From assembly GCF_900102505.1 (NCBI RefSeq), contig NZ_FMVT01000008.1, positions 69,952 through 133,951 on the forward strand: a DNA stretch of 64,000 nucleotides. Reading direction: 5' to 3'. Positions 24,424 to 33,900 of the stretch are shown in pieces. This DNA is from Paracoccus tibetensis (GTDB lineage: Bacteria; Pseudomonadota; Alphaproteobacteria; Rhodobacterales; Rhodobacteraceae). Made by a program: the position numbers and the translations under genes. The notes under the pieces are model-generated. The model searched no databases. It was not told the origin of the DNA and saw only the letters and a list, made by a program, of their open reading frames with translations. How positions within the stretch are numbered: position 1 is the stretch's first letter; every line of letters begins with the position of its first letter.

Positions 24424-24711
24424 ATGTTCGTGAAGAAAAGTCAGGGCCCCCGCGTTGTCGCATTGCCGGACGGCCGCATCCTGACGGTGGCGGATCTTCC
24501 CGCGCCGACGGCGCGATGGGTCGCCAGCCGGAAAGAGGTCGTGGTGCTTGCCGTCCAGCACGGGCTGATCGGGCGCGACGAAGCGATGCGCCGCTACGGC
24601 CTCTCCGAGGAGGAACTGGACAGCTGGATTGCCACCGCAAGCCGGCACGGCCGGCGGGGCCTCAAGGCGACCGCGGTCCAGAAATATCGCCAGCCGACCT
24701 CCAAGACATGA
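24424..24711 (+). CDS. sciP: SciP-like (DUF1153) CtrA-inhibitory protein
   Basis: 95 residues. GPRVVALPDGRILTVADLPA, then TARWVASRKEVVVLAVQHGL and YGLSEEELDSWIATASRHG, match the DUF1153 helix-turn-helix family, whose Caulobacter member SciP binds DNA with CtrA and blocks CtrA-activated promoters. Position directly upstream of ctrA strengthens the assignment. A half CtrA motif (GATTAACC at about 24363) lies in its 157-bp upstream region. Confidence 0.88.
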   Translation: MFVKKSQGPRVVALPDGRILTVADLPAPTARWVASRKEVVVLAVQHGLIGRDEAMRRYGLSEEELDSWIATASRHGRRGLKATAVQKYRQPTSKT

Positions 24712-24724
24712 TATTTGGAGGCGG

Positions 24725-24739
24725 GTAACGTCATATTAA
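24725..24739. promoter_or_regulatory. Near-consensus CtrA box upstream of ctrA
   Basis: GTAA-N7-TTAA, one mismatch from the TTAA-N7-TTAA consensus, lies 57 bases before the ctrA ATG. CtrA autoregulation through such sites is established in Caulobacter; here it is inferred from the motif and location. Confidence 0.6.
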
Positions 24740-24796
24740 CTACTTCAGGCGAATGTGAGCCGGACGGACATTACGAATCGGGAGACAGTTCAGGTT

Positions 24797-25498
24797 ATGC
24801 GCATTCTTTTGGTCGAGGATGACCCCAGCACCGCCCGCGCCATCGAGCTGATGCTGACAGCCGCCAGCTACAACGTCTTCCGGACGGACATGGGCGAGGA
24901 GGGGATCGACCTCGCCAAACTCTATGACTACGACCTGATCCTTCTGGATCTGGACCTTCCCGACATGCACGGGATGGAGGTGCTCGGTCATCTGCGGCTT
25001 GCCCGCATCGACACCCCGATCCTGATCCTGACCGGCTCGGACGACACCGAGAGCAAGCTGCGCGGCTTCGGCTTCGGTGCGGACGACTACATGACCAAGC
25101 CGTTCAACCGCGAGGAGCTGCAGGCCCGTATCCAGGCCATCATCCGCCGCTCCAAGGGCCACAGCCAGGCCCTGATCCAGACCGGAGAGATCGTCGTGAA
25201 CCTCGACGCCCGCTCGGTCGAGGTCAGGGGCAAGCCGGTGAACCTGACCGGCAAGGAGTACCAGATCCTCGAGCTGCTCAGCCTGCGCAAGGGCACCACG
25301 CTGACGAAGGAGATGTTCCTCAACCATCTCTATGGCGGCATGGACGAGCCCGAGCTGAAGATCATCGACGTCTTCATCTGCAAGTTGCGCAAGAAGCTCT
25401 CCGAGGCGCTCGGCGGCGACAGCCATATCGAGACGGTCTGGGGCAGGGGCTACGTGCTGCGCGACCCGCAGCCGGGCCAGATGGCTGTCGGCGCCTGA
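24797..25498 (+). CDS. ctrA: Cell-cycle master response regulator CtrA
   Basis: 233 residues. The protein opens [20 protein letters not shown] and is close to textbook Ctr[21 protein letters not shown] with the phospho-acceptor Asp, [14 protein letters not shown], then [34 protein letters not shown] and [23 protein letters not shown] 24797 is used because it begins this invariant N-terminus; an upstream in-frame start at 24755 adds 14 unrelated residues. In Rhodobacterales CtrA is usually non-essential and controls motility, gene-transfer agent and quorum-linked genes, unlike in Caulobacter. The C-terminus ends AVGA rather than the AA degron of Caulobacter. Confidence 0.97.
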   Translation: MRILLVEDDPSTARAIELMLTAASYNVFRTDMGEEGIDLAKLYDYDLILLDLDLPDMHGMEVLGHLRLARIDTPILILTGSDDTESKLRGFGFGADDYMTKPFNREELQARIQAIIRRSKGHSQALIQTGEIVVNLDARSVEVRGKPVNLTGKEYQILELLSLRKGTTLTKEMFLNHLYGGMDEPELKIIDVFICKLRKKLSEALGGDSHIETVWGRGYVLRDPQPGQMAVGA

Positions 25499-25502
25499 GC
25501 CT

Positions 25503-26231
25503 TCAGCTGAAGCGCTTGCCGAGCGCCTTCAGGCGGTCGGCCCAGCTTGGCGCTTCCTCCTGGTCGCTCGAGTTCTCGACGGGCGGCGTGGCCGTTCCCT
25601 CTTCCATCCCGGCATCCCGCGCAGGCCTCGGCCGTGCAGCATCCTTGTCCCGCGTCCGCGGCGAGGGCGCAGCCTGACCTGACACGGCGTTCATGAAGCG
25701 CGGCCCGTCGCCGGCCAGCAGCGCCTCGGTGCCGCGGCTGATCCCGCGCAGAACATCCTCCAGCATCTCCGTCTCGGCTTTGGCGAAGTCTGAAAGCACA
25801 TAGGCGGCGACCCGGTCCTTGTGCCCCGGATGGCCGATCCCGAGGCGCAGCCGGTGGTAGTCCGCCCCGACATGCTGATGAATGGAGCGCAGGCCGTTAT
25901 GCCCCGCATGCCCGCCGCCCTGCTTCAACCGCAGCTTCCCGGGCGGAAGATCCAGTTCGTCATGCAGCACGACGACGTCCGCCGGCTCCAGCTTGAGATA
26001 GCGCATCGCCTCTCCGACGCTCTGGCCGGACAGGTTCATGAAGGTCTGCGGCTTCAGCAGCACGACCTTCTGCGCCCCGACCCGCCCCTCGGCCGTCAGT
26101 CCCTGGAAGCGCGACCGCCACGGCGCGATGCCGTGGTCCTCGGCGATGCGGTCCAGCGCCAGAAAGCCGATGTTGTGCCGGTTCATAGCGTAGCGCGCGC
26201 CCGGGTTTCCCAAGCCGACTAGTAGTTTCAT
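25503..26231 (-). CDS. pth: Peptidyl-tRNA hydrolase
   Basis: 242 residues; the catalytic domain is about the first 190. LLVGLGNPGARYAMNRHNIG with the catalytic His, KPQTFMNLSGQSVGEAMRYL, VVLHDELDLPPGKLRLKQGG and HAGHNGLRSI are the family's motifs. ATG 26231 is preferred because AGGAGAAGG precedes it. The extra C-terminal tail of about 50 residues (charged, Pro-rich, ending SWADRLKALGKRFS) is common in this order. It recycles peptidyl-tRNAs released from stalled ribosomes. Convergent with ctrA four bases away. Confidence 0.95.
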   Translation of the reverse strand: MKLLVGLGNPGARYAMNRHNIGFLALDRIAEDHGIAPWRSRFQGLTAEGRVGAQKVVLLKPQTFMNLSGQSVGEAMRYLKLEPADVVVLHDELDLPPGKLRLKQGGGHAGHNGLRSIHQHVGADYHRLRLGIGHPGHKDRVAAYVLSDFAKAETEMLEDVLRGISRGTEALLAGDGPRFMNAVSGQAAPSPRTRDKDAARPRPARDAGMEEGTATPPVENSSDQEEAPSWADRLKALGKRFS

Positions 26232-26432
26232 CGCCTTCTCCTGCCTCGGCGAGACCAAGCGACGCCGGCGTTTCGACGCGACGCCGCAGGCCTTCCGCCG
26301 GGGCTTTCATGCCGCGGTCCCTTGCGGTGGACCTTGCCTGTTACTAAGACTCTGTCAACCTTTCGCGGCTAAGACAGGGGTTCGCGCCCGGACGAATCGC
26401 GGTGGCAGGGACAGAAACGGCAAGGACAGACG

Positions 26433-27065
26433 ATGAGCGATCCGGCAGACTTCTACATGAACACCCTGGTCCCGATGGTGGTCGAGCAGACCTCGCGGGG
26501 CGAGCGCGCCTATGACATCTTCTCGCGGTTGCTGAAGGAGCGGATCATCTTTGTCTCCGGGCCTGTTCATGACGGCATGTCCACGCTGATCTGCGCCCAG
26601 CTCCTGTTCCTCGAGGCCGAGAATCCCTCGAAGGACATCAGCATGTATATCAACAGCCCGGGCGGCGTGGTGACCTCGGGCCTGTCGATCTACGACACGA
26701 TGAAATACATCCGGCCCCGCATCTCGACGCTGGTCGTCGGGCAGGCCGCGTCGATGGGCTCGCTGCTGCTGGCGGCGGGCGAAAAGGGGCTGCGTCACTC
26801 GCTGCCGAACAGCCGCGTGATGGTGCACCAGCCCTCGGGCGGGTTCCAGGGCCAGGCGACCGACATCCTGATCCATGCCCGCGAGACCGAAAAGCTGAAG
26901 CGACGCCTCAACGAGATCTATGTCGAGCACACCGGCCGCACGCTCGCCGAGGTCGAGGAGGCGCTGGAGCGCGACCGCTTCATGTCGCCGGAGGAAGCCA
27001 AGGACTGGGGCCTGATCGACGAGGTGCTGATCCCGCGCGGCAAGGCCGACCCCGAGAAGAAATAG
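26433..27065 (+). CDS. clpP: ATP-dependent Clp protease proteolytic subunit
   Basis: 210 residues. Catalytic triad is visible: Ser in [16 protein letters not shown], His in [15 protein letters not shown], Asp in the following [13 protein letters not shown] region. [20 protein letters not shown] and [20 protein letters not shown] are standard. The peptidase works with ClpX, encoded next. It is spaced 165 bases from clpX, longer than the packing elsewhere and with a strong hairpin between. Confidence 0.96.
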   Translation: MSDPADFYMNTLVPMVVEQTSRGERAYDIFSRLLKERIIFVSGPVHDGMSTLICAQLLFLEAENPSKDISMYINSPGGVVTSGLSIYDTMKYIRPRISTLVVGQAASMGSLLLAAGEKGLRHSLPNSRVMVHQPSGGFQGQATDILIHARETEKLKRRLNEIYVEHTGRTLAEVEEALERDRFMSPEEAKDWGLIDEVLIPRGKADPEKK

Positions 27066-27189
27066 GGGTGAGTGGAATAGTGGGGATTGTGACGGGCGAC
27101 GGGCGTCCTTAACATGACTCAACGAGGCCCGGCGCCGTCAGGCGGCGGGCCAGATCGAAGACGCGCCCGGCCGCTTCGGCTCCGGACGC

Positions 27190-27212
27190 CCGCAGGCAAG
27201 GGGTGCCTGCGG
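27190..27212 (+). promoter_or_regulatory. Nine-base-pair hairpin directly upstream of clpX
   Basis: CCGCAGGCA and TGCCTGCGG around AGGGG form a perfect stem that ends about four bases before the GAGGAAAG ribosome-binding region of clpX. A second imperfect stem (GCCCGGCGCC / GGCGGCGGGC) lies at about 27127-27150. Candidate attenuator or processing site between clpP and clpX; no T-run. Confidence 0.5.
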
Positions 27213-27230
27213 TTATGAGGAAAGTGGACG

Positions 27231-28496
27231 ATGGCGAACCAGTCCGGCACTGACAGCAAGAACACGCTCTATTGCAGCTTCTGCGGCAAGAGCCAGCACG
27301 AGGTCCGCAAGCTCATCGCAGGGCCGACCGTGTTCATCTGCGACGAATGCGTCGAGTTGTGCATGGACATCATCCGCGAGGAGACGAAGTCGACGGGCCT
27401 GAAGTCGGGCAACGGCGTGCCGACCCCGCGCGAGATCTGCGGCGTTCTTGACGACTATGTGATCGGGCAGGAGCATGCCAAGCGCGTGCTGTCCGTGGCC
27501 GTGCACAACCACTACAAGCGGCTGAACCACGGCTCGAAGACCGACATCGAGCTGGCCAAGTCGAACATCCTGCTGATCGGCCCGACCGGCTGCGGCAAGA
27601 CCCTGCTGGCGCAGACCTTGGCGCGCATCCTCGACGTGCCCTTTACCATGGCCGACGCGACGACGCTGACCGAGGCCGGCTATGTGGGCGAGGATGTCGA
27701 GAACATCATCCTGAAGCTGCTCCAAGCCAGCGAATATAACGTGGAGCGGGCGCAGCGCGGCATCGTCTATATCGACGAGGTCGACAAGATCACGCGCAAG
27801 TCCGACAACCCCTCGATCACGCGCGATGTCTCGGGCGAGGGCGTGCAGCAGGCGCTGCTGAAGATCATGGAGGGCACTGTTGCCAGCGTGCCGCCGCAGG
27901 GCGGGCGCAAGCACCCTCAGCAGGAGTTCCTGCAGGTCGACACGACGAACATCCTCTTCATCTGCGGCGGCGCCTTTGCCGGGCTGGACCGGATCATCGC
28001 GCAGCGCAACAAGGGCACGGCGATCGGCTTCGGCGCCTCGGTGAAGGAGAAGGACGATCGCGGCGTGGGCGAGCTCTTCAAGGAACTCGAGCCCGAGGAT
28101 CTTCTGAAGTTCGGTCTGATCCCGGAATTCGTCGGTCGTCTGCCAGTCATTGCGACGCTGACCGATCTGGACGAGGACGCGCTGATCATCATCCTGACCA
28201 AGCCGAAGAACGCGCTGGTCAAGCAGTATCAGCGTCTCTTCGATCTGGAAGGCGTGCAGCTGACCTTCACCGAGGATGCGCTGACGGCCATCGCCAAGCG
28301 GGCCATCAAGCGCAAGACCGGCGCGCGTGGCCTCCGCTCGATCATGGAGGAGATCCTCCTCGACACGATGTTCGAGCTGCCGGGCCTCGACAGCGTGCAG
28401 GAGGTCGTCGTGAACGAGGATGCGGTGGACAATCCGGCCGTGAAGCCGCTGCTCATCCATGCAGAGGTGAAGAAGGGCAGCGCCTCGGCAAGCTGA
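27231..28496 (+). CDS. clpX: ATP-dependent Clp protease ATPase subunit
   Basis: 421 residues. N-terminal zinc-binding domain [20 protein letters not shown] with [10 protein letters not shown] (four Cys), Walker [21 protein letters not shown], Walker [11 protein letters not shown], the ClpP-contact loop ..IGFGA (here [13 protein letters not shown]), pore loop GYVGEDVE, and sensor 2 [12 protein letters not shown]. Full length. It unfolds substrates for ClpP; in alphaproteobacteria CtrA is a known ClpXP substrate, and ctrA lies 1.7 kb upstream. Confidence 0.97.
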   Translation: MANQSGTDSKNTLYCSFCGKSQHEVRKLIAGPTVFICDECVELCMDIIREETKSTGLKSGNGVPTPREICGVLDDYVIGQEHAKRVLSVAVHNHYKRLNHGSKTDIELAKSNILLIGPTGCGKTLLAQTLARILDVPFTMADATTLTEAGYVGEDVENIILKLLQASEYNVERAQRGIVYIDEVDKITRKSDNPSITRDVSGEGVQQALLKIMEGTVASVPPQGGRKHPQQEFLQVDTTNILFICGGAFAGLDRIIAQRNKGTAIGFGASVKEKDDRGVGELFKELEPEDLLKFGLIPEFVGRLPVIATLTDLDEDALIIILTKPKNALVKQYQRLFDLEGVQLTFTEDALTAIAKRAIKRKTGARGLRSIMEEILLDTMFELPGLDSVQEVVVNEDAVDNPAVKPLLIHAEVKKGSASAS

Positions 28497-28508
28497 TGCA
28501 AGGAAGCG

Positions 28509-28538
28509 GGTGCGGATCTTCAAGGTCCGCGCCTTTTT
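28509..28538 (+). terminator. Rho-independent terminator after clpX
   Basis: GGTGCGGA pairs with TCCGCGCC (one G-T pair) around a nine-base loop and is followed immediately by TTTTT, 12 bases after the clpX stop. Classic intrinsic terminator. Confidence 0.8.
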
Positions 28539-28539
28539 C

Positions 28540-28910
28540 CGAGGTCGAAGGCGCGGCGGCTTGTCTGGCGCGGATGTCAACGGAACCAGTGCATCCGCCA
28601 CATCCACTAGACATCGGCATTCGCGGTGTGCTCGATCTTCTTAAAGTTCCGCGGCGTCGCCACTTGCTCCAGTATGTTGCGTGGGCCTATCGAAGTCGGC
28701 TGCTGCTGCGTAGGCTCGTCTGTGCCACATTGCACGGCCATAACACGCCGGAGATCGCCGCGCGACACCAAGACCTCCGTGCGATGATCAGGCCGCTCAA
28801 CCGCGCAGTCGCAGCGCATGTGCGGCACGCAAACTCGCCTGCTCTGGCTGGACGGCACATCCATTCTGCGGCATATCCTCAAGCCGGGACGATCTGAAAG
28901 GTGGCTGTCG
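28540..28910. other. 370-bp stretch without a recognised gene
   Basis: Between the clpX terminator and the NDUFA12 gene, base composition is noticeably less GC-rich than the neighbours. Plus-strand frames are open for up to 133 codons and a 91-codon frame runs on the minus strand (28607-28882), but none has a ribosome-binding site or family resemblance I can name. Possibly a decayed gene or a mobile-element scar; it must also carry the promoter of the NDUFA12 gene. Confidence 0.4.
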
Positions 28911-29285
28911 ATGTCTTTCCTGCTGCGCTTCCTGACCTGGTGGAACGGTCAGACGCTGAACACCCAGTTCTGGACCTGGCGCAACGGCATCAAGGTCGGC
29001 GAGGACGCGGACGGAAACACCTTCTATCGCAACGCCGACGGATCGCGTCGGTGGGTGATCTATCGCGGTGTCTCGGATGCCAGCCGCATCAGCCCCGAAT
29101 GGCATGGCTGGCTGCACCACACTTGGGCCGAGCCGCCGACCGAGACGCCGATGCAGCGCAAGCCTTGGGAGCAGCCGCACAGGCCCAATCTCACCGGCAC
29201 GCCTGAAGCCTATGTGCCGGAAGGCTCGCTCTACCGGACGCAGCCGCCGGTGCGGCAGGATTACGACGCCTGGCGGCCTGAATAG
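28911..29285 (+). CDS. NDUFA12-family complex I accessory subunit
   Basis: 124 residues. [30 protein letters not shown] and [20 protein letters not shown] with GWLHHTW are the family signature shared with mitochondrial B17.2/NDUFA12, found in alphaproteobacterial complex I. ATG 28911 starts the conserved part; AAAGG is about ten bases upstream. Its stop overlaps the GTG of the next gene by one base. Gene order NDUFA12-mlaD-DUF2155 is typical of rhodobacteria. Confidence 0.92.
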   Translation: MSFLLRFLTWWNGQTLNTQFWTWRNGIKVGEDADGNTFYRNADGSRRWVIYRGVSDASRISPEWHGWLHHTWAEPPTETPMQRKPWEQPHRPNLTGTPEAYVPEGSLYRTQPPVRQDYDAWRPE

Positions 29286-29764
29286 TGGCGGGCGCGGCAA
29301 GTCAGTCCGCCGAGTCGCGCGCCGAGCTGCTGGCGGGCGCGGTGGTCCTGGCCGTCGCCCTAGGGTTCCTGACTTGGGCCGCCTCGGGACGGGTGATGCC
29401 GGGCGGAGGCTACGAGGTCACGGCCTCCTTCCCCGATGTCGACGGGGTGAGCGTCGGCACCGAGATTCGCCTGGCGGGCGTTCCTGTCGGCCGCGTCGCG
29501 GCGGTCTCGCTGAACCCTGACACCTACATGGCCGATGCCGTGCTGCGGCTGCCGCAGGGCGTCCTTCTGCCCGCCGACAGCGCGGCGATCATCCAGTCCG
29601 ACGGCTTGCTGGGCGGCGCCTATATCCAGATCCAGCCGGGCGGCAGTCCCGACAACCTCGCTCCCGGCGACGAGATCGAGGAGGTCCAGGGCGCGGTCAG
29701 CCTGCTTCAGCTGATGATGCGCTTCGTCGACTCGCAGGGCGACGCCGGCGGACGCACGCCGTGA
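29285..29764 (+). CDS. mlaD: MlaD-family phospholipid-trafficking protein
   Basis: 159 residues from a GTG start. One N-terminal anchor (LLAGAVVLAVALGFLTWAAS) followed by a single MCE domain: FPDVDGVSVGTEIRLAGVPV, GRVAAVSLNPDTYMADA and SDGLLGGAYIQIQPGG. MlaD hexamers bind lipids in the Mla pathway that maintains outer-membrane asymmetry. The other mla genes are not next to it. Overlaps both neighbours slightly, so co-transcribed. Confidence 0.9.
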   Translation: MAGAASQSAESRAELLAGAVVLAVALGFLTWAASGRVMPGGGYEVTASFPDVDGVSVGTEIRLAGVPVGRVAAVSLNPDTYMADAVLRLPQGVLLPADSAAIIQSDGLLGGAYIQIQPGGSPDNLAPGDEIEEVQGAVSLLQLMMRFVDSQGDAGGRTP

Positions 29765-30135
29765 AGCCGGTCGCGGCCGCGCTGTGCGCCGTTCTGGCCG
29801 CGACGCCGCTGATGGCGCAGGACGCAGCCGAGGGCATTGTCACGTCGCGGGCACAGGGCGTCCTGCTGCGCGGGCTCGACAAGGTGTCCGGCCGCACCAC
29901 GGACATCCCCTTGGCCGTGGGCGAGGCCGCGCGCTATGGCCGGCTCGAGATCCGGCTCGGGGAATGCCGCTATCCCGCCGCCGATCCCAGCTCTGACGCC
30001 TTCGCGCAGCTGACGATCAGTGACCTGCGCCAGAACGCACGGCTCTTCAGCGGCTGGATGATCGCCAGCTCGCCCGCGCTCTCGGCGCTGGACGATGCGC
30101 GCTACGATGTCTGGGTCATCTCCTGCCAGAGCTGA
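29761..30135 (+). CDS. DUF2155 periplasmic protein
   Basis: 124 residues from GTG 29761 (four-base overlap with mlaD). Signal peptide VKPVAAALCAVLAATPLMAQ. The DUF2155 core is visible: RGLDKVSGRTTDIPLAVGEA, LEIRLGECRYPAADPSSDAF, then LFSGWMIASSPALSALDDAR and the terminal YDVWVISCQS with paired cysteines. Function unknown; the stable link with mlaD suggests an envelope role. Its last 34 bases overlap the convergent aat gene. Confidence 0.88.
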   Translation: MKPVAAALCAVLAATPLMAQDAAEGIVTSRAQGVLLRGLDKVSGRTTDIPLAVGEAARYGRLEIRLGECRYPAADPSSDAFAQLTISDLRQNARLFSGWMIASSPALSALDDARYDVWVISCQS

Positions 30136-30731
30136 CGCGCGTCCGGCAGGGGCGCCGCCAGGATGTCGGCCGGGGCGCCGAGGGCGGCGCGCAGGCGGCG
30201 CTGATACTGGGCGCGGGGGATCTGGGTCCCGCCCATCCGAGCCAGATGCGGCGTCAGGAACTGCGTGTCGAACAGCGTGAAGCCGCAGCGGCGCAGGTGC
30301 GACGAGCACCAGAGCAGCGCCAGCTTCGAGGCGTCGCGCCGGAGCGAGACCATCGACTCGCCGAAGAATGCCCCGCCGATAACGACCGCGAATATGCCGC
30401 CTGCCATCCGTCCGTCGTGGCGGATCTCGATGGCATGGGCGAAGCCACTGCGGTGCAGCTGGCTGTAGAGCTGCGCGAGCGGGCGGTTGATCCAGGTCGT
30501 CTCGCGCGCCGCGCAAGCCGACACCACGCCGTCGAAATCCCCGTCGAGATGCGCGCTCCATCCGCCCCGGCGCAGCTCGCGCAGGAGCGAGCGCGAGGCA
30601 TGGATGCCGCCGATGGGCAGCACGCCCCGCATCGGCGGGTCGTACCAGTACAGGCGATGGTCGTCCGCACTGTCCGCCATCGGGAAGATGCCCCGCGCAT
30701 AGCCGTTCAGCAGTTGCGCGGCGCTCAGCAT
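30102..30731 (-). CDS. aat: Leucyl/phenylalanyl-tRNA-protein transferase
   Basis: 209 residues. It adds Leu or Phe to N-terminal Arg/Lys of proteins, creating N-degrons for ClpAP/ClpS. LLNGYARGIFPMAD, LYWYDPPMRGVLPIGGIHAS, TWINRPLAQLYSQLHRSGFA, HAIEIRHDGRMAGGIF, GGAFFGESMVSLRRDASKLA and GFTLFDTQFLTPHLARMGG are all standard. Starts five bases after the accC stop (minus strand), so probably in the accBC transcript. Confidence 0.95.
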   Translation of the reverse strand: MLSAAQLLNGYARGIFPMADSADDHRLYWYDPPMRGVLPIGGIHASRSLLRELRRGGWSAHLDGDFDGVVSACAARETTWINRPLAQLYSQLHRSGFAHAIEIRHDGRMAGGIFAVVIGGAFFGESMVSLRRDASKLALLWCSSHLRRCGFTLFDTQFLTPHLARMGGTQIPRAQYQRRLRAALGAPADILAAPLPDARQLWQEMTQTS

Positions 30732-30735
30732 GCGC

Positions 30736-32082
30736 TCAGCCGTAATGCCGTTCCAGCCAGCGCTCCAGCCAGTGGATCGAGTAGTTGCCCGTCTGGATGT
30801 CCGGCTCCTCCAGCAGCGCGCGGAACAGCGGCACGGTGGTGTCGACGCCGTCCACGATCAACTCGCCCAAGGCGCGCGACAGGCGTGCCAGCGCCTCGTT
30901 GCGGTCGCGGCCATGCACGATCAGCTTGCCGATCAGGCTGTCGTAATAGGGCGGGATCGAATAGCCCTGATAGAGCGCGCTGTCCATCCGGACACCCAGC
31001 CCACCGGGCGCGTGGTACTGCGTGATCTTGCCGGGGCAGGGCGAGAAGCCCGGCACCTTCTCGGCGTTGATCCGCACCTCGATCGCGTGGCCGTTGATCG
31101 TCAGGTCGTCCTGCTGGAACTCCATCGGCCGGCCGGCGGCGACAAGGATCTGCTGGCGGACGAGGTCCACGCCGAAGATCGCCTCGGTCACCGGGTGTTC
31201 CACCTGCAGGCGGGTGTTCATCTCGATGAAGTAGAACTCGCCGTCCTCGTAAAGGAACTCAATCGTGCCGGCGCCGGCATAGCCGATGCGGGCGACAGCG
31301 TCGGCGCAGATCCGGCCGATCCGCTCACGCTCTTCAGGGCTGATCGCGGGCCCGGGGGCCTCCTCGAGCACCTTCTGGTGGCGGCGTTGCAGCGAGCAGT
31401 CGCGCTCGCCCAGATGGACCGCACGGCCCTGGCCGTCGCCGAAGACCTGAATTTCGATATGCCGGGGGCGCTGGAGGTATTTCTCGATATAGACGTCCGG
31501 GTTGCCGAAGGCGGCCTTGGCCTCGGCGCGGGCGGTCCTGAAGGCGACCTCGAGGCCGGTCTCGTCCTGCGCCACCTTCATGCCGCGCCCGCCGCCGCCG
31601 GCGGTGGCCTTGATGATGACCGGGTAGCCGATCTCGGCCGCGACGCGCTTGGCCTCGTCCACGTCGCTGACGCCGCCCTCGCTGCCGGGCACGCAAGGCA
31701 CGCCGAGCGCCTTCATCGTGTCCTTGGCGGTGATCTTGTCGCCCATGATGCGGATGTGCTCGGCGCGCGGGCCGATGAAGGTGATGTCGTGATCCTCGAG
31801 CATCTGCACGAACTGGGCGTTCTCTGACAGAAAGCCGTAGCCCGGATGGATCGCCTGCGCGCCGGTGATCTCGCAGGCCGAGATGAGGGCGGGCATCGAC
31901 AGGTAGCTCTGCGCCGAGGAGGGCGGACCGATGCAGACCGATTCGTCGGCCATGCGGACATGCATGGCGTCGGCATCGGCGGTGGAATGGACCGCGACCG
32001 AGGCGATGCCCATCTCGCGGCAGGCACGGATCACGCGCAGCGCGATCTCGCCCCGGTTGGCGATGAGGATCTTGTCGAACAT
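30736..32082 (-). CDS. accC: Acetyl-CoA carboxylase, biotin carboxylase subunit
   Basis: 448 residues. ATP-dependent carboxylation of biotin on AccB, first half-reaction of malonyl-CoA synthesis. [37 protein letters not shown], the ATP-grasp glycine loop [19 protein letters not shown], and [20 protein letters not shown] are typical. ATG 32082 gives the canonical N-terminus; a GTG three codons upstream overlaps the accB stop. Order accB-accC-aat on the minus strand. Confidence 0.96.
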   Translation of the reverse strand: MFDKILIANRGEIALRVIRACREMGIASVAVHSTADADAMHVRMADESVCIGPPSSAQSYLSMPALISACEITGAQAIHPGYGFLSENAQFVQMLEDHDITFIGPRAEHIRIMGDKITAKDTMKALGVPCVPGSEGGVSDVDEAKRVAAEIGYPVIIKATAGGGGRGMKVAQDETGLEVAFRTARAEAKAAFGNPDVYIEKYLQRPRHIEIQVFGDGQGRAVHLGERDCSLQRRHQKVLEEAPGPAISPEERERIGRICADAVARIGYAGAGTIEFLYEDGEFYFIEMNTRLQVEHPVTEAIFGVDLVRQQILVAAGRPMEFQQDDLTINGHAIEVRINAEKVPGFSPCPGKITQYHAPGGLGVRMDSALYQGYSIPPYYDSLIGKLIVHGRDRNEALARLSRALGELIVDGVDTTVPLFRALLEEPDIQTGNYSIHWLERWLERHYG

Positions 32083-32087
32083 GGGGC

Positions 32088-32603
32088 TCACTCGACCACC
32101 ATCAGGGGCGTGCCGAACTCGACCGGGGTGCCGTCGTCGATCATGATGCGCTTGACGGTACCGGCGCGGGGCGAGGGGATGTGGTTCATCGTCTTCATCG
32201 CCTCGACGATCATCAGCGTGTCGCCCTCGGCGACGGTCTGGCCGATCTGCACGAAGGGCGTCGCCCCCGGCTCGGCCGAAAGATAGGCGGTGCCGACCAT
32301 GGGCGAGGTCACGGCGCCGGGCAGGCGGGCCGGGTCCTCGCTGGCGGCGGGCGCGGCGAGGGCAGGGGCCGAGGGTGCGGCGGGCTGCGCAGAGGCGGCG
32401 GGGGCGTGCGGCGCCGCGGCGGGGGCGGCATAGACGACCTGCTTGCCCTGCTTGGTCAGGCTGACGGTCAGGCGGTCATGTTCGCCGTATTCGCGCTTGA
32501 CCGAGATCTCGTTCAGATCGCTCGCCTTCAGCAGGTCCGCCAGGGACTGGATGAAGGCGACGTCGCCCTCGTGATGCTGGCCTTTCGTAGTCTCGTTGCT
32601 CAT
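32088..32603 (-). CDS. accB: Acetyl-CoA carboxylase, biotin carboxyl carrier protein
   Basis: 171 residues: an N-terminal helical segment ([20 protein letters not shown]), an Ala/Pro-rich hinge (about residues 65-100), and the biotinyl domain with biotin-accepting Lys in [14 protein letters not shown] and [14 protein letters not shown] 32603 is chosen for AGAGGA upstream; a further in-frame ATG at 32618 lies before that site. Confidence 0.95.
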   Translation of the reverse strand: MSNETTKGQHHEGDVAFIQSLADLLKASDLNEISVKREYGEHDRLTVSLTKQGKQVVYAAPAAAPHAPAASAQPAAPSAPALAAPAASEDPARLPGAVTSPMVGTAYLSAEPGATPFVQIGQTVAEGDTLMIVEAMKTMNHIPSPRAGTVKRIMIDDGTPVEFGTPLMVVE

Positions 32604-32707
32604 CGGGTCCTCTGCCATGTTCTGGTTCTGCCCGCGCGGGCGATCTGGTTGCTGGGCTTATAGCGCCAGTTGCGCGTCAAGGGAATGGGCCCGGCGCGGC
32701 CGCGGCC

Positions 32708-33025
32708 TCAAGGGCTGGGGCGCGCGGCCTTCTCTTCAAGGCCGGACCGACCCTCCCGCCGCGTCAGTTCGGCCTCGACATCGGCCAGGCTGACGCCGCG
32801 GGCCGCGAGCATCACGAGGAGGTGGAAGATCACGTCGGCAGCCTCGGAGGCGAGGCGGTCGTGGTCGCCCCTGACCGCCTCGATGATCGCCTCGACGGCC
32901 TCCTCGCCGAATTTCTCGGCGCATTTCTCGGGACCCTTCGCCAGCAGCTTCGCGGTCCAGCTGCTGTTCGGATCGGCGCCCCTGCGGGCCTCGATGGTGG
33001 CGGCGAGGCGCTGGATCGGGGTCAT
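32708..33025 (-). CDS. hisE: Phosphoribosyl-ATP pyrophosphatase
   Basis: 105 residues. Second step of histidine synthesis, as a stand-alone HisE not fused to His[41 protein letters not shown] and [10 protein letters not shown] carry the conserved acidic metal ligands of MazG-like HisE. ATG overlaps the hisF stop by four bases. Last his gene of the group; accB begins after a 104-bp gap. Confidence 0.94.
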   Translation of the reverse strand: MTPIQRLAATIEARRGADPNSSWTAKLLAKGPEKCAEKFGEEAVEAIIEAVRGDHDRLASEAADVIFHLLVMLAARGVSLADVEAELTRREGRSGLEEKAARPSP

Positions 33026-33783
33026 GTCAGCCTCATCGGGATGCCGGCGGCGGCCATGTGGGCCTTGGCCTCGGCGATGGTGTGGGTGCCGAAATGGAAG
33101 ATGGAGGCGGCCAGGACGGCGCTGGCGCGGCCCTCGGTGACGCCCTCCACCAGGTGATCGAGCGTGCCGACCCCGCCAGAGGCGATGACGGGAACGTTGA
33201 CCGCGTCCGCGATGGCGCGGGTGAGAGGCAGGTTGAAGCCCGCCCGCGTGCCGTCCCGGTCCATCGAGGTCAGGAGGATCTCGCCGGCGCCCTTCGCCTC
33301 GACGGTCCGGGCGAACTCGACGGCGTCGATGCCTGTGGGCTTGCGGCCGCCATGGGTGAAGATCTCCCACCGGCCGTCCGCGACGGTCTTGGCGTCGATG
33401 GCCACGACGATGCACTGGCTGCCGAAGCGGTCGGCGGCGGCGGCGACGACATCGGGATCGGCCACGGCCGCCGAGTTGAAGCTGACCTTGTCGGCGCCTG
33501 CCAGCAGCAGGGCGCGCACGTCCTTGTGGGACCGCACGCCCCCGCCGACGGTCAGCGGCACGAAGCACTGCTCGGCGGTGCGGGTCACCAGGTCGAACAT
33601 GGTGCCGCGGTTCTCGTGGGTGGCGTGGATGTCCAGAAAGCAGATCTCGTCCGCGCCGGCGGCGTCATAGGCGCGCGCGGCCTCGACGGGATCGCCGGCG
33701 TCGATCAGGTCGACGAAGTTGACGCCCTTGACGACGCGGCCGTCGGCGACGTCGAGGCAGGGGATGATGCGGGTCTTGAGCAT
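33022..33783 (-). CDS. hisF: Imidazole glycerol phosphate synthase cyclase subunit
   Basis: 253 residues, TIM barrel. [20 protein letters not shown] with the catalytic Asp11, [20 protein letters not shown], the second catalytic Asp in [17 protein letters not shown], and [13 protein letters not shown]. It works with HisH, which is not in the window. Preceded by a 118-bp gap containing a double hairpin, so it may be transcribed separately from hisA. Confidence 0.96.
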   Translation of the reverse strand: MLKTRIIPCLDVADGRVVKGVNFVDLIDAGDPVEAARAYDAAGADEICFLDIHATHENRGTMFDLVTRTAEQCFVPLTVGGGVRSHKDVRALLLAGADKVSFNSAAVADPDVVAAAADRFGSQCIVVAIDAKTVADGRWEIFTHGGRKPTGIDAVEFARTVEAKGAGEILLTSMDRDGTRAGFNLPLTRAIADAVNVPVIASGGVGTLDHLVEGVTEGRASAVLAASIFHFGTHTIAEAKAHMAAAGIPMRLT

Positions 33784-33841
33784 CGCGCGGCCTTTGCTGG
33801 GTACGGGCTGATTCTAACGTGGCGCGGGCGGAGGGACCAGA

Positions 33842-33900
33842 GGGGGCGCTGCCCCCGCCGCGTTCCGCGGCCCCCCGGGATATTTGGGCACAGAAGATGG
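33842..33900. repeat. Double-hairpin intergenic element of rhodobacterial type
   Basis: GGGGGC-gct-GCCCCC (33842-33856) is followed by CCGCG-ttc-CGCGG (33858-33870), then CCCCCCGGGATATTTGGGCA and CAGAAGATG. This arrangement, hairpin(s) plus GGGATATTTgg and an AGAAGATG tail, recurs in intergenic spaces of Rhodobacteraceae genomes and probably terminates transcription (here after hisA, minus strand). Only one copy is seen in the window. Confidence 0.6.

Noticed and set aside
26232..26432. Possible small gene (rplY-like position) upstream of pth
   Set aside because: The short open frame there does not resemble ribosomal protein L25/Ctc and lacks a ribosome-binding site.
28496..28897. 133-codon plus-strand frame after clpX
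   Set aside because: It begins at the clpX stop, runs through a strong terminator and has no ribosome-binding site or family resemblance.
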